Of a DNA stretch of 64,000 nucleotides, positions 43,354 to 51,632 are shown piece by piece. The notes beneath the pieces were generated by a model that saw nothing but the letters and a program-made list of their open reading frames with translations, was not told the origin of the DNA and made no database searches. Positions within the stretch are counted from its first letter, which is position 1. Every line of letters begins with the position of its first letter. Where the stretch lies: positions 1 to 64,000 of the forward strand of contig NZMJ01000122.1 in the NCBI GenBank assembly GCA_002692855.1, in the 5' to 3' direction. A program made the translations under genes and the position numbers. The DNA comes from Maricaulis sp. GTDB lineage: Bacteria > Pseudomonadota > Alphaproteobacteria > Caulobacterales > Maricaulaceae.

Positions 43354-44355
43354 CTATTCGCTCTCCACCGTGAAGGGCCGGTTCAGCAGCATTTCCATCG
43401 CGTCATCGACCGAGACCGTGCCGGCGAGGATCGCCGCCACGGCTTCGCAGATCGGCATCCGCACCTTGCACTCATGGCTCAGCTGCACGACCGCCGGCGC
43501 CGTCGCGACGCCTTCGGTCACCGCCTTGCGGTCTTTCAATATGCTCTCAAGCGGCGTGCCTTCACCGAGGGCGACGCCGCACGACATGTTGCGCGACTGC
43601 ATGGACGAACATGTCAGGACCAGGTCGCCGAGCCCGCACAAGCCCGCCAGCGTCTCGCGTTCTGCGCCCAGCGCCACTGCCAGACGCGTCATCTCGGCGT
43701 ATCCGCGCGCAATCAGGGCGGCATGGGCGGACTTGCCGAGGCCCTTGCCTTCGGAAATCCCGCAGGCGATGGCGAGCACGTTCTTCACCGCACCGCCCAC
43801 TTCTGCGCCGACCAGATCGCCCGACCAGTAGGGGCGGAAGCGCGGTGTGCCGATCGCATTCATCAAGGCGGCTCCGAGCGACTTGTAGGAGGTCGCCAGC
43901 GTCACGGCCGTCGGCAGGCCCTTGGCAACATCGATCGCAAAACTGGGTCCTGACAGGACAGCCGGAATGGCCGAGGGGATTTCCTCGGACAGGACGCCCG
44001 TCATCAGCTTGAGGGTGTCGCGCTCGATACCCTTGGAGCAGAGCAGGATCGGCATCGCATCGCCGGCATGGGGCGCAAAGGCCCGCAGCACGCTGCGCAT
44101 GTGCTGGGCCGGGGCAACGGCCAGGACCGCGCCGGACCCTGCGAGGTCACCGATCTCAGCCGTGGCGCGGATCGATGCGTTGAGGCTGACGCCGGGGAGA
44201 TAGACCGGGTTTTCGTGGCTCGCATTGATCGCGTCCGCGACCTCGGGCTCGACGCACCACAGGGTGACGTCGCGGCCTGCCTTGGCAGCGGTTTCGGCCA
44301 GTGCCGTGCCCCAGGCGCCGCCGCCAATCACGCCGATCGACTGATAATCGCTCAT
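43354..44355 (-). CDS. gpsA: NAD(P)-dependent glycerol-3-phosphate dehydrogenase
   Basis: 333 residues: Rossmann motif [19 protein letters not shown] at residues 9-27, [10 protein letters not shown] and the catalytic Lys in [13 protein letters not shown]. It makes sn-glycerol 3-phosphate for phospholipid synthesis. ATG 44355 overlaps the tsaD stop by 4 bp. Confidence 0.96.
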   Translation of the reverse strand: MSDYQSIGVIGGGAWGTALAETAAKAGRDVTLWCVEPEVADAINASHENPVYLPGVSLNASIRATAEIGDLAGSGAVLAVAPAQHMRSVLRAFAPHAGDAMPILLCSKGIERDTLKLMTGVLSEEIPSAIPAVLSGPSFAIDVAKGLPTAVTLATSYKSLGAALMNAIGTPRFRPYWSGDLVGAEVGGAVKNVLAIACGISEGKGLGKSAHAALIARGYAEMTRLAVALGAERETLAGLCGLGDLVLTCSSMQSRNMSCGVALGEGTPLESILKDRKAVTEGVATAPAVVQLSHECKVRMPICEAVAAILAGTVSVDDAMEMLLNRPFTVESE

Positions 44356-45485
44356 GCCTTGGGTCCCTTGCGTCCAGCCCCGATCACCGGCGACAGCGTG
44401 GCCGCATCCGCGTCCAAAGGCCAGCGCGCCCGTGCGGGCACATCCAGCGCGTTGGTTTCTCCGCGCGCCAGGTGCTCGGCCCCGGCCAGCGCGATCATCG
44501 CGGCATTGTCGGTGCACCATTTTGACGGCGGGTGGATCAGGCGGAAACCCTGCCGTTCCGCGGCCGTCCGCAGCGCGTCACGCACCGTCGCATTGGCGGC
44601 GACGCCGCCCGCCACGACCAGCGGCAAGGGACGTGCTTCATGCGGAAACGCCTCTGCAAAAACCGTCATGGCGCGTTCGGTGCGCTTGGCGAGATGGGCG
44701 GCGATGGCCGATTGCGCGGCGGCGGCCAGGTCGGCGCGGTCCTGCTCGCCGGGCTCATGCAGTCCATCCCAGGCCTCGCGCACCGCTGTTTTCAGCCCGG
44801 CGAAGGAAAAGTCGCACCCGGCACGGCGTTGCAGGGGCGCAGGCAGGTCGAACCGGCCTGGAACCCCGGTCGCGGCGGCACGCTCGACGGCCGGCCCCCC
44901 CGGAAAGCCCAGCCCCATCACCTTGGCCGTCTTGTCGAAGGCTTCGCCCGCAGCATCGTCCAGCGTCGATCCCAGGCGGCGATAGACGCCGAAATCCTCG
45001 ACCGAGATCAGCTGGGTGTGTCCGCCCGATACCAGCAGCAGAAGCCACGGATAGGCCAGCGGCTCGACCAGGCGCGGCGACAGGGCGTGGCCTTCCAGGT
45101 GATTGACCGCGATCAGCGGCTTTCCCGACCCCAGCGCCAGCCCTTTTGCGGTCATCAGGGCCGCCATCACCCCGCCGATCAGGCCGGGACCGGATGTCGC
45201 GGCGATTCCGTCCATATTCGCCAGCGTCAGGGATGCCGACTGCAAGGCGTCCCGCGCCAGCCCGTCCATCGCCTCGGCATGGGCGCGGGCGGCAATCTCG
45301 GGGACAACGCCGCCGAACGGCGCGTGTGCGGCTTCCTGTCCCAGGACCACATCGCTCAAGACCTCGATGCGGCCATCGCCATGCCGCCGGATGACGGCTG
45401 CGGCGCTCTCGTCGCAGCTCGATTCCAGGCCAAGGACGACCAAAGGCCGTGCTTGCGCCGAAGGGGGGGGCGGGGATAAGTCCAT
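44352..45485 (-). CDS. tsaD: tRNA threonylcarbamoyladenosine synthesis protein TsaD
   Basis: 377 residues of the Kae1/Qri7/TsaD ASKHA fold: [16 protein letters not shown] at the start, the metal-binding [11 protein letters not shown], and [11 protein letters not shown]. It transfers the threonylcarbamoyl group to A37 of ANN-reading tRNAs together with TsaB and TsaE. ATG 45485 is chosen; the open frame upstream is antisense to hemC. tsaD and hemC diverge over 63 bp that must hold both promoters. Confidence 0.96.
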   Translation of the reverse strand: MDLSPPPPSAQARPLVVLGLESSCDESAAAVIRRHGDGRIEVLSDVVLGQEAAHAPFGGVVPEIAARAHAEAMDGLARDALQSASLTLANMDGIAATSGPGLIGGVMAALMTAKGLALGSGKPLIAVNHLEGHALSPRLVEPLAYPWLLLLVSGGHTQLISVEDFGVYRRLGSTLDDAAGEAFDKTAKVMGLGFPGGPAVERAAATGVPGRFDLPAPLQRRAGCDFSFAGLKTAVREAWDGLHEPGEQDRADLAAAAQSAIAAHLAKRTERAMTVFAEAFPHEARPLPLVVAGGVAANATVRDALRTAAERQGFRLIHPPSKWCTDNAAMIALAGAEHLARGETNALDVPARARWPLDADAATLSPVIGAGRKGPKA

Positions 45486-45548
45486 AACCTTGTGTTCGAT
45501 ACTCTGCCGCGGCCCTGTCGCGCAATCACTCGACGCGTAAAGGTGACC

Positions 45549-46502
45549 ATGACTCCGCTTCCCCTCGCCACCCGTGAATCCCCGCTGGCCCTGGCACAGG
45601 CGCGGCTGGTTCAGCGCCTGCTGGCGCAAGCGCATGGCGTTGAGGATGCCGAGGCGGCCTTCCCCATCCTTGCCATGACCACGACCGGGGACCGGTTGCA
45701 GGACCGCACGCTGATGGATGCGGGCGGCAAGGGGTTGTTCACCAAGGAAATCGACGAGGCGCTTTTGTCGGGCCGCGCCGCGATTGCCGTCCATTCGATG
45801 AAGGATGTCCCCACGGTCCTGCCGGACGGGCTGGACCTGGCCGCCTTTCTCGAACGCGAGGATCCGCGCGACATGCTGTTGACTGCGCATGGCGCGGCGC
45901 GCCTTGCCGATCTGCCGCAGGGCGCCGTGCTGGGCACCGCCAGCCTGCGGCGTCAGGCACAGGCGCTTCACCTGCGTCCCGACCTTCAGGTCGTGACCCT
46001 GCGCGGCAATGTCGATACGCGGTTGGGCAAATTGCGCTCGGGCGAGGTCGCCGCAACCTTTCTGGCCTGTGCGGGCCTCAAACGCCTGGGCCGCGCCGAA
46101 GCGGGTCATCCCCCTCTTGATCCGGCTGAAATGCTGCCCGCAGTGGCGCAGGGGATTATCGGCCTGGCGATCCGCAGCGATGACGCTGAGGCTCGCGCGG
46201 CTGTGCGTCCGCTCGATCATTTGCCGTCCGCAATCGCCGCGACGGCCGAACGCGCCTTTCTCAAGGCGCTTGACGGGTCATGCCGCACGCCGATTGCGGC
46301 CCATGCCGTGCTGGAGGGCCGCGAGATGACGCTGCGCGGCGAGGCGCTGACCCCTGACGGGGCGCAGCGCTGGACTGAAACGGTCACAGTGACGCTGGGT
46401 CCCGACACCGCGAGCGAAGCCCATGCGGCGGGGTTTGCGCTGGGCGAGCGGGTCAAGGCAGCAGGGGGCGCGGCGCTCGCCGCTGCGCTGGGCCGGGCGT
46501 GA
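45549..46502 (+). CDS. hemC: Hydroxymethylbilane synthase
   Basis: 317 residues: PLATRESPLALAQA, AVHSMKDVPT, GTASLRRQAQ and the cofactor-attaching Cys245 in LDGSCRTPIA. It links four porphobilinogens through a dipyrromethane cofactor. ATG 45549 is preferred over 45492. It opens an operon hemC-hemD-mic60-hemY-udk; the stop overlaps the GTG start of hemD. Confidence 0.96.
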   Translation: MTPLPLATRESPLALAQARLVQRLLAQAHGVEDAEAAFPILAMTTTGDRLQDRTLMDAGGKGLFTKEIDEALLSGRAAIAVHSMKDVPTVLPDGLDLAAFLEREDPRDMLLTAHGAARLADLPQGAVLGTASLRRQAQALHLRPDLQVVTLRGNVDTRLGKLRSGEVAATFLACAGLKRLGRAEAGHPPLDPAEMLPAVAQGIIGLAIRSDDAEARAAVRPLDHLPSAIAATAERAFLKALDGSCRTPIAAHAVLEGREMTLRGEALTPDGAQRWTETVTVTLGPDTASEAHAAGFALGERVKAAGGAALAAALGRA

Positions 46503-47218
46503 AAGTCCTCATCACCCGAGCCGAACCGGGCGCACACCGCACGGCGGACGGGATTGCCGCGCTGGGGCTGAAACCCGTGGTCGCGCCGTTCTTGACCATT
46601 CGTCCCTCCACCGACATCGCGCTCGACCTGGCCGGCGTGCAGGCGCTCGCCTTCACCAGTGCCAATGGCGTCCGGGCCTGGGCCAATGTCCGCGCCGAGC
46701 GAAACCTGCCGGCGCTCTGTGTCGGTGACGCCACTGCCGCCGCGGCGCGCGAGGCCGGTTTCGGTGACACGCTCTCTGCCGGCGGAGATGTCGGCGATCT
46801 CATTCAGTTGATCCGCAGGCGCCTGGACAAGGCATCGGGCCGCATCATCCATGTGCGCGGAAGCCACGTGACCGGCGACCTGGCCGGTAGTCTGCGCGAT
46901 GCCGGTTTCGAGGCCGAGGAAGCGGCAGCCTACGAGGCTGTCGCCGCCGCAACGCTTCCGGAAACCGCCCGGGAGGCACTTGAAAAAAAACAGCTTTCCG
47001 TCGTCCTGTTTCATTCCTCACGCGCGGCAGCAGCCTTTACGGCACTGGTCGAGGACGCCGATCTGACCGACCGGCTGCGCTATCTCATCGCGGTTGCGAT
47101 CAGCGACCAGGCGGCCGGCAATCTGATCCGGTCGGACTGGCTGGCCGTGAAGATCGCCGACACACCCGATGAGGCCGCACTTCTCGACCGCGTTGGCGCG
47201 GCCCGTCTCGACCCCTAG
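46499..47218 (+). CDS. hemD: Uroporphyrinogen-III synthase
   Basis: 239 residues, GTG start overlapping the hemC stop. The weakly conserved HemD pattern is seen in VLITRAEPGAHRTA, LAFTSANGVRA and LFHSSRAAAAFTAL. It cyclises hydroxymethylbilane with inversion of ring D. Position directly after hemC supports the call. Confidence 0.92.
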   Translation: MKVLITRAEPGAHRTADGIAALGLKPVVAPFLTIRPSTDIALDLAGVQALAFTSANGVRAWANVRAERNLPALCVGDATAAAAREAGFGDTLSAGGDVGDLIQLIRRRLDKASGRIIHVRGSHVTGDLAGSLRDAGFEAEEAAAYEAVAAATLPETAREALEKKQLSVVLFHSSRAAAAFTALVEDADLTDRLRYLIAVAISDQAAGNLIRSDWLAVKIADTPDEAALLDRVGAARLDP

Positions 47219-47258
47219 ACTGCATCCAACACGTCGAATCGCGGGGCCAGCAAGCGGC

Positions 47259-48482
47259 ATGACCAAGACCAGCAAGGACGACAGCGAACCGGTGGATGCC
47301 GAGTTCAAGAGCGTTTCCGACAGCGATACAGCTCCGCGCAAGGGCGGGGGCGGGTTCCTGGGCGGATTGATCGTATTCGTGCTGGCGACCTTGGCGGGCG
47401 GCGCGCTGGGGATCTGGGGATCGCAATACCTGTCGAATTCGGACCCTGCCGTCGACGAGAACGCTCTCTCTCAGCAAGTGGCCGGGCTCGAGACTCGTCT
47501 TTCGAACGTCGAAACGGCCGAACACCCGGTGTCACCCGGGCAACTGGAGGCGCTCGGTCAGCGGCTCGATGCGCTTGAAGCCGCTCCGGACTCAGACGCG
47601 GCGACCCCGGAAGCGCTTTCCGCCCTCGCAGCCCGGATAGACACTCTGGAAGCCGCTGAACCGGCGGAGGTCGGAATCGATCCGGCGCTGATCCAGCGCC
47701 TCGACCGGCTCGAAGCGCAGGCTGAACGCGCCGAAACGCTGGCCAACCAGGCGCTCGACCTGCCGGCCGGTGCCGACCCGGCATCGCTTCTGTCGCTCGA
47801 ACAGCGCATCAGCGATCTGGAAAGCGCCGAGCCGCCTGCACCGGCAGACCTGTCCGCCATCGAAGCGCGCCTGTCCGCGATTGAAACCGCCGGACAGGCA
47901 GTCAGTGAAGACCGCATCGCCGCGATTGAAGCGCGCATCACCTCTGCCGAACAAGTCGCCGCCGCCGCCGGAAGCGCCACCGATGAAACCGCGTCTGCGC
48001 GGTCACTGGCGGCGCGCACGCTTGCCCTGATCGCCCTGACCGAGATCGCCGAAACCGATCAATCCTTCGAGGCTGAACGCGCCGCGCTCGCCCGCCTGTG
48101 GCCGGGCCGCGAGGAATTGGCGGCCCTGCGTCCGATCGCGCGGGCCGGTGTGCCAACGCTCGAGGGACTGTCCGGCAGCTTTCCGGGTGACGCCATCCGC
48201 GCCGCATCCGGTCAGCAGCGCGCCTTTTTCGGTCTGGTCGAGGTGCAGCGCACCGACGGCGCCAGCGAGGGCGATGGCCCCAACGCCCTGACCCGGCTTG
48301 CCGAAGCGCGTCTGGCGCGCGGCGATCTGGAAGGTGCCGTGGCGGCTGTGTCGCGCCTCGAAGGCGATCCGGCAGAGGCCGTGCAATCCTGGCTACTTTC
48401 TGCCGAGGCCCGCCTGACCGTGAATGACAGCCTGACGACGCTCCGGGCGGCGCTCGCCCGCGACGCCGGTCTTGAGGAGTGA
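47259..48482 (+). CDS. Alphaproteobacterial Mic60/mitofilin-like protein
   Basis: 407 residues: a short cytoplasmic N-terminus, one membrane helix (FLGGLIVFVLATLAGGALGIW), a long coiled-coil region with repeated leucine heptads and LEAAEPAEVGID-type linkers, and a C-terminal helical region with ALARLWPGREELAALRPIA and the FGLVEVQR segment typical of the mitofilin domain. Alphaproteobacterial homologues of the MICOS subunit Mic60 are known to lie beside hemY in this same haem context, where they shape membrane invaginations or contact sites. Its placement between hemD and hemY fits. Confidence 0.82.
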   Translation: MTKTSKDDSEPVDAEFKSVSDSDTAPRKGGGGFLGGLIVFVLATLAGGALGIWGSQYLSNSDPAVDENALSQQVAGLETRLSNVETAEHPVSPGQLEALGQRLDALEAAPDSDAATPEALSALAARIDTLEAAEPAEVGIDPALIQRLDRLEAQAERAETLANQALDLPAGADPASLLSLEQRISDLESAEPPAPADLSAIEARLSAIETAGQAVSEDRIAAIEARITSAEQVAAAAGSATDETASARSLAARTLALIALTEIAETDQSFEAERAALARLWPGREELAALRPIARAGVPTLEGLSGSFPGDAIRAASGQQRAFFGLVEVQRTDGASEGDGPNALTRLAEARLARGDLEGAVAAVSRLEGDPAEAVQSWLLSAEARLTVNDSLTTLRAALARDAGLEE

Positions 48483-48486
48483 CGCC

Positions 48487-49995
48487 ATGATCCGACTGAT
48501 CCTCGTCATTCTCGCCATCGTGGTGGCCTGCACCCTGACCGGCATTGTCGTGCTCAATCCGGGCACTGCCGAGTTCGAGTTCTTCGGGCTCGCCGTACGC
48601 ACCTCGTTTGCGCTCGCCTTCGTCGTCTTCCTGCTCGGCAGCTTCCTGATGCTGGTGATCTGGTGGGCGATCTATATCGCCTGGACCGCGCCTGAGAAAT
48701 TCCGCCGCTTTTCACTGCGCCGCCGCCGCGAGCGCGGCTTCGACGCGCTCGAACGCGCCCTGATCGCCTCGGCGGCGGGTGAAGGCGAGACCGCTGTGCG
48801 CCAGGCGGCCCGCGCCGATGCCCTGCTCGACCGGCCGGCCCTGTCGCGCCTGCTCGCGGCTCGTGCTGCCGAAGCGGCTGGAAACCTTCCCGGCGCCGAA
48901 GCCCACTATGAGGCCATGCTCGAAGACCCCAAGACGCGGCTCGTCGCCCGCCGGGGACTGGCGCAGATCGCCCATGAGCGCGGCGAGCACGCGATGACGG
49001 TCGAACACGCCAGGATCGCCTTTGCCGAATCGAAATCGGTACGCTGGGCCTTTGCCGCCCTGTTCGATGCGCAGGTTGCGCAAGGCGATTGGGATGCGGC
49101 AATGGCCACACTGGCGGAAGGCGAAAAGCGCCGTCAGATCGAACCCGACAAGGCCAAGCGCCGCCGCGCCGTTCTGTTGACCGCGGCCGCGCTGGGCCGC
49201 GAGCAGAGCGACACGGCCAAGGCGCTGACGATGGCCGAACTCGCCGCCCAGACGGCGCCGGGCTTTGCCCCTGCCTCGGTGCTCGCCGCGCGCCTGATGG
49301 GGCCGGCCCGCAAGCACAAGAAGGCCGAGAGCCTGCTGAAATCCGCCTGGGCCGCCGCGCCCCACCCGGCGATCGCCCGCGCGCTGGCCGACTTGCGCAA
49401 GTCCGACACCAAGGCCAAGCGCGCCGAACGGCTGCGTGAACTGGCCGCGCTGCGCCCCGAGCATCGTGAATCGCGCATCCTGATGGTCGAGGCAGCAATC
49501 GAGGCAGGCGAGACCGGTCTGGCCCGCGCCATTCTTGACCCGCTTCTGGAAATGGGTACGCCCACCGCGCGCCTGTCGGCACTCGCCTCCCGGCTGGCCC
49601 GGATGGAAGGCGACGACCGCGAGGCCCGCCGCTGGATGACCCGCGCCAGTCACGCCCCCGGTGAGGCCGACTGGTCCGACATCGATGGCGAGGGCCGCGC
49701 CTTTCCCTATCCGCCCGAAGACTGGAAGCGGATGGTCTATGCCTTCGGCGACGAGGGCCGCCTTCTTCACCCGCGCCACGAGCGCTACGAGATCGCCGCC
49801 GGCGCGGTCCCCGAAACCGCCCTGCTCGAAGCGCCAAGACCTGCGCGTGCGAAGGCGCAAGGCGGGGACAAGTCCTATTATTCCGCGCCGCGTCCGCCCG
49901 ATGACCCCGGCGTCGGAAATGATGAAGACGACGAAAACACTGCCGATGACGCCGAAGATGATCTCGATCACGTGGCCGGACGGGGCACGCGATGA
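48487..49995 (+). CDS. hemY: HemY N-terminal domain/TPR membrane protein
   Basis: 502 residues: two membrane helices at the N-terminus (LILVILAIVVACTLTGIVVL and LAFVVFLLGSFLMLVIWWAI), then TPR-like helices (AEAAGNLPGAEAHYEAMLED) and an acidic, probably disordered C-terminal tail. This is the HemY of the hemCD-hemX/Y operons, not the protoporphyrinogen oxidase of the same name. It is thought to help organise haem synthesis or membrane contacts. ATG 48487 is 4 bp after the mic60 stop. Confidence 0.88.
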   Translation: MIRLILVILAIVVACTLTGIVVLNPGTAEFEFFGLAVRTSFALAFVVFLLGSFLMLVIWWAIYIAWTAPEKFRRFSLRRRRERGFDALERALIASAAGEGETAVRQAARADALLDRPALSRLLAARAAEAAGNLPGAEAHYEAMLEDPKTRLVARRGLAQIAHERGEHAMTVEHARIAFAESKSVRWAFAALFDAQVAQGDWDAAMATLAEGEKRRQIEPDKAKRRRAVLLTAAALGREQSDTAKALTMAELAAQTAPGFAPASVLAARLMGPARKHKKAESLLKSAWAAAPHPAIARALADLRKSDTKAKRAERLRELAALRPEHRESRILMVEAAIEAGETGLARAILDPLLEMGTPTARLSALASRLARMEGDDREARRWMTRASHAPGEADWSDIDGEGRAFPYPPEDWKRMVYAFGDEGRLLHPRHERYEIAAGAVPETALLEAPRPARAKAQGGDKSYYSAPRPPDDPGVGNDEDDENTADDAEDDLDHVAGRGTR

Positions 49996-50645
49996 AGGTT
50001 ATCCTCGTCGCAGTGTCCGGCGGTTCGGCCTCGGGCAAGACCACGCTCGCCGAAGCGGTCCGGCGGGGTCTCGAGCCGATCGAGGCCCGTCTGATCCGCG
50101 AGGACGAGTATTACGGCGATCACGGCCAGGATCCCGGCTTCGATCCGCTGCGGTTCAATTTCGATGATGTCAGCGCCCACGACCACGCGTTGATGGCCAG
50201 GCATCTGTCAGCATTGAAGCGCGGCAAGGCCGTCGACGCGCCGCTTTATGATTTCGTCACCCACAGCCGCGCCAGGGAGACGCGCCACATCTCGCCCGCA
50301 GAGGTGATCATCGTGGAAGGCATTCACGTCCTGTCCGACCCGGACCTTGCCTCGCTTTACGACCTGACCGTCTATGTCGACGCCCCCGCCGATGTCCGCC
50401 TCGCCCGCCGGGCCTTGCGCGACGTGACCGAAAGGGGCCGCAGTGTGGAATCGGTGGTCGTGCAATATCTGCGCACCGTGCGGCCCATGCATCTCAAATA
50501 CACCGAGCCGGCGCGCGCAGCCGCTGACATCGTGGTCGTGAATGATGCGGCGGCAGCCGATCCCGAACTGGAAGCCTTGCGCCCGTCCTTCAACGCGCTG
50601 GCCAAACCGGTTATCGACAAAATCCGCGCCCTGCGCACCGCCTGA
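49992..50645 (+). CDS. udk: Uridine kinase
   Basis: 217 residues with P-loop VSGGSASGKTTLAE, YYGDHGQDPGFDPLRFNFDD, the PLYDFVTHSR motif and VIIVEGIHVL. It phosphorylates uridine or cytidine, though some relatives act as phosphoribulokinase-like enzymes. The start overlaps the hemY stop by 4 bp, so it is the last protein gene of the hemC operon. Confidence 0.93.
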   Translation: MKVILVAVSGGSASGKTTLAEAVRRGLEPIEARLIREDEYYGDHGQDPGFDPLRFNFDDVSAHDHALMARHLSALKRGKAVDAPLYDFVTHSRARETRHISPAEVIIVEGIHVLSDPDLASLYDLTVYVDAPADVRLARRALRDVTERGRSVESVVVQYLRTVRPMHLKYTEPARAAADIVVVNDAAAADPELEALRPSFNALAKPVIDKIRALRTA

Positions 50646-50712
50646 CAAAGGTGCGAACAGGCATATTGCCCCCTGGTCCTTTCGCGGCTAGTTTCCGCGC
50701 CCGCAAGTCGGG

Positions 50713-50788
50713 GCCGCTTTAGCTCAGCTGGTAGAGCACATCATTCGTAATGATGGGGTCGCGTGTTCGAGTCACGCAAGCGGCACCA
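50713..50788 (+). tRNA. tRNA-Thr (anticodon CGT)
   Basis: A complete cloverleaf: acceptor GCCGCTT/AAGCGGC, D-arm GCTCAGCTGGTAGAGC, anticodon stem-loop CATCA-TTCGTAA-TGATG (CGT, codon ACG), T-arm GCGTG-TTCGAGT-CACGC and an encoded CCA. Confidence 0.97.
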
Positions 50789-50963
50789 CTTCCTTCCCGA
50801 ACATTTCGCGATTGTCGTGCGCCAAGGCATTGCCTTCGCACCCGCTCTTGACGCCAGAAATGGCTCAACATGGCCCGTGGATCGTCTCGGGGTCGGTGCT
50901 TGAATTAAATCGAAACGCGAATAGGGTTCTGTTTCTACCCGCAATCGTAAGAAATTTTCCAAC

Positions 50964-51395
50964 GTGAGTATGACAATGCAAAATAGAAATATCGTTCGAT
51001 GCGCAATAATTGCGCCCGCACTTGTTGTAATGGGCTGTGCATCACCGGGCATCGAGTTTCAGGAGCAACGCCCGATACTGCGCCTCCAGTCAGTCACGGC
51101 CATCAGCACGACGATCGGTAGCAGTGAGGACCAGATTTACCTCCAGTTCAGTGATGGCACCCGCTATCCGGACGAGGACTACATCATCATGTCAGGTGAG
51201 ACGTGGCTACCGGAAGGTGTCGTCCGCGACACCACAATTGCCGGGTCAGTCAGCTTGTTCGAGAGCGATTCACTCTCGAGTGACGACCTGATTGGCACCT
51301 ATGAGTACAATCGCACTCAGGCCGGAACCTATACACAAACCATGACGGGCGATGGTTCGCAATACGAGCTCATCTGGGTCGTCAACCTCGAATAG
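50964..51395 (+). CDS. Lipoprotein of unknown function
   Basis: 143 residues with a lipoprotein signal: basic N-terminus, hydrophobic IIAPALVVM and lipobox VMGC. The mature part is beta-rich and Ser/Thr/Asp-rich, with no recognised domain. ATG 50964 is the first of three close Met codons (MSMTM). Composition is less GC-rich than the neighbours, which together with the adjacent tRNA may indicate acquisition. A strong hairpin follows. Confidence 0.65.
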   Translation: MSMTMQNRNIVRCAIIAPALVVMGCASPGIEFQEQRPILRLQSVTAISTTIGSSEDQIYLQFSDGTRYPDEDYIIMSGETWLPEGVVRDTTIAGSVSLFESDSLSSDDLIGTYEYNRTQAGTYTQTMTGDGSQYELIWVVNLE

Positions 51396-51404
51396 GCCGG
51401 TTGG

Positions 51405-51432
51405 GGCAAGCCTGCTGCGGGGCAGGCTTGCC
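51405..51432 (+). terminator. Hairpin terminator
   Basis: GGCAAGCCTGC-TGCGGG-GCAGGCTTGCC, a perfect 11-bp stem, lies 9 bp after the lipoprotein stop codon. The following T-run is weak. Confidence 0.8.
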
Positions 51433-51632
51433 TAACCAGTCCGACCGTCGCTGTTGCCAATCCATTATCGCCGAAGGCGGAAGTTCGGAACAATGATGAG
51501 AAACCGTTCAATTCGATTAAGCGTATGTAAAGGACAGTCTCAATTAACGATTTCGAAACCAACAAAATTAGGACGCATTTGAATTAAATCAGCGACAACG
51601 TCCCCACGTCGCAAATCCAGATGGGGGACGAC
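51433..51632. other. AT-richer promoter region of the subtilisin autotransporter
   Basis: 200 bp with no gene, clearly AT-richer than the surroundings from about 51480 on. It presumably holds the promoter of the protease gene, but no reliable -35/-10 pair is claimed. Confidence 0.45.

Noticed and set aside
48554-50044. Leftward open frame of 496 codons
   Set aside because: Antisense to hemY, extremely Arg-rich and low in complexity; a shadow of the real gene.
50741-51052. Leftward 103-codon frame with RLRDSNTRPHHYE
   Set aside because: It starts antisense to the lipoprotein gene and ends in tRNA-Thr, another known tRNA artefact.
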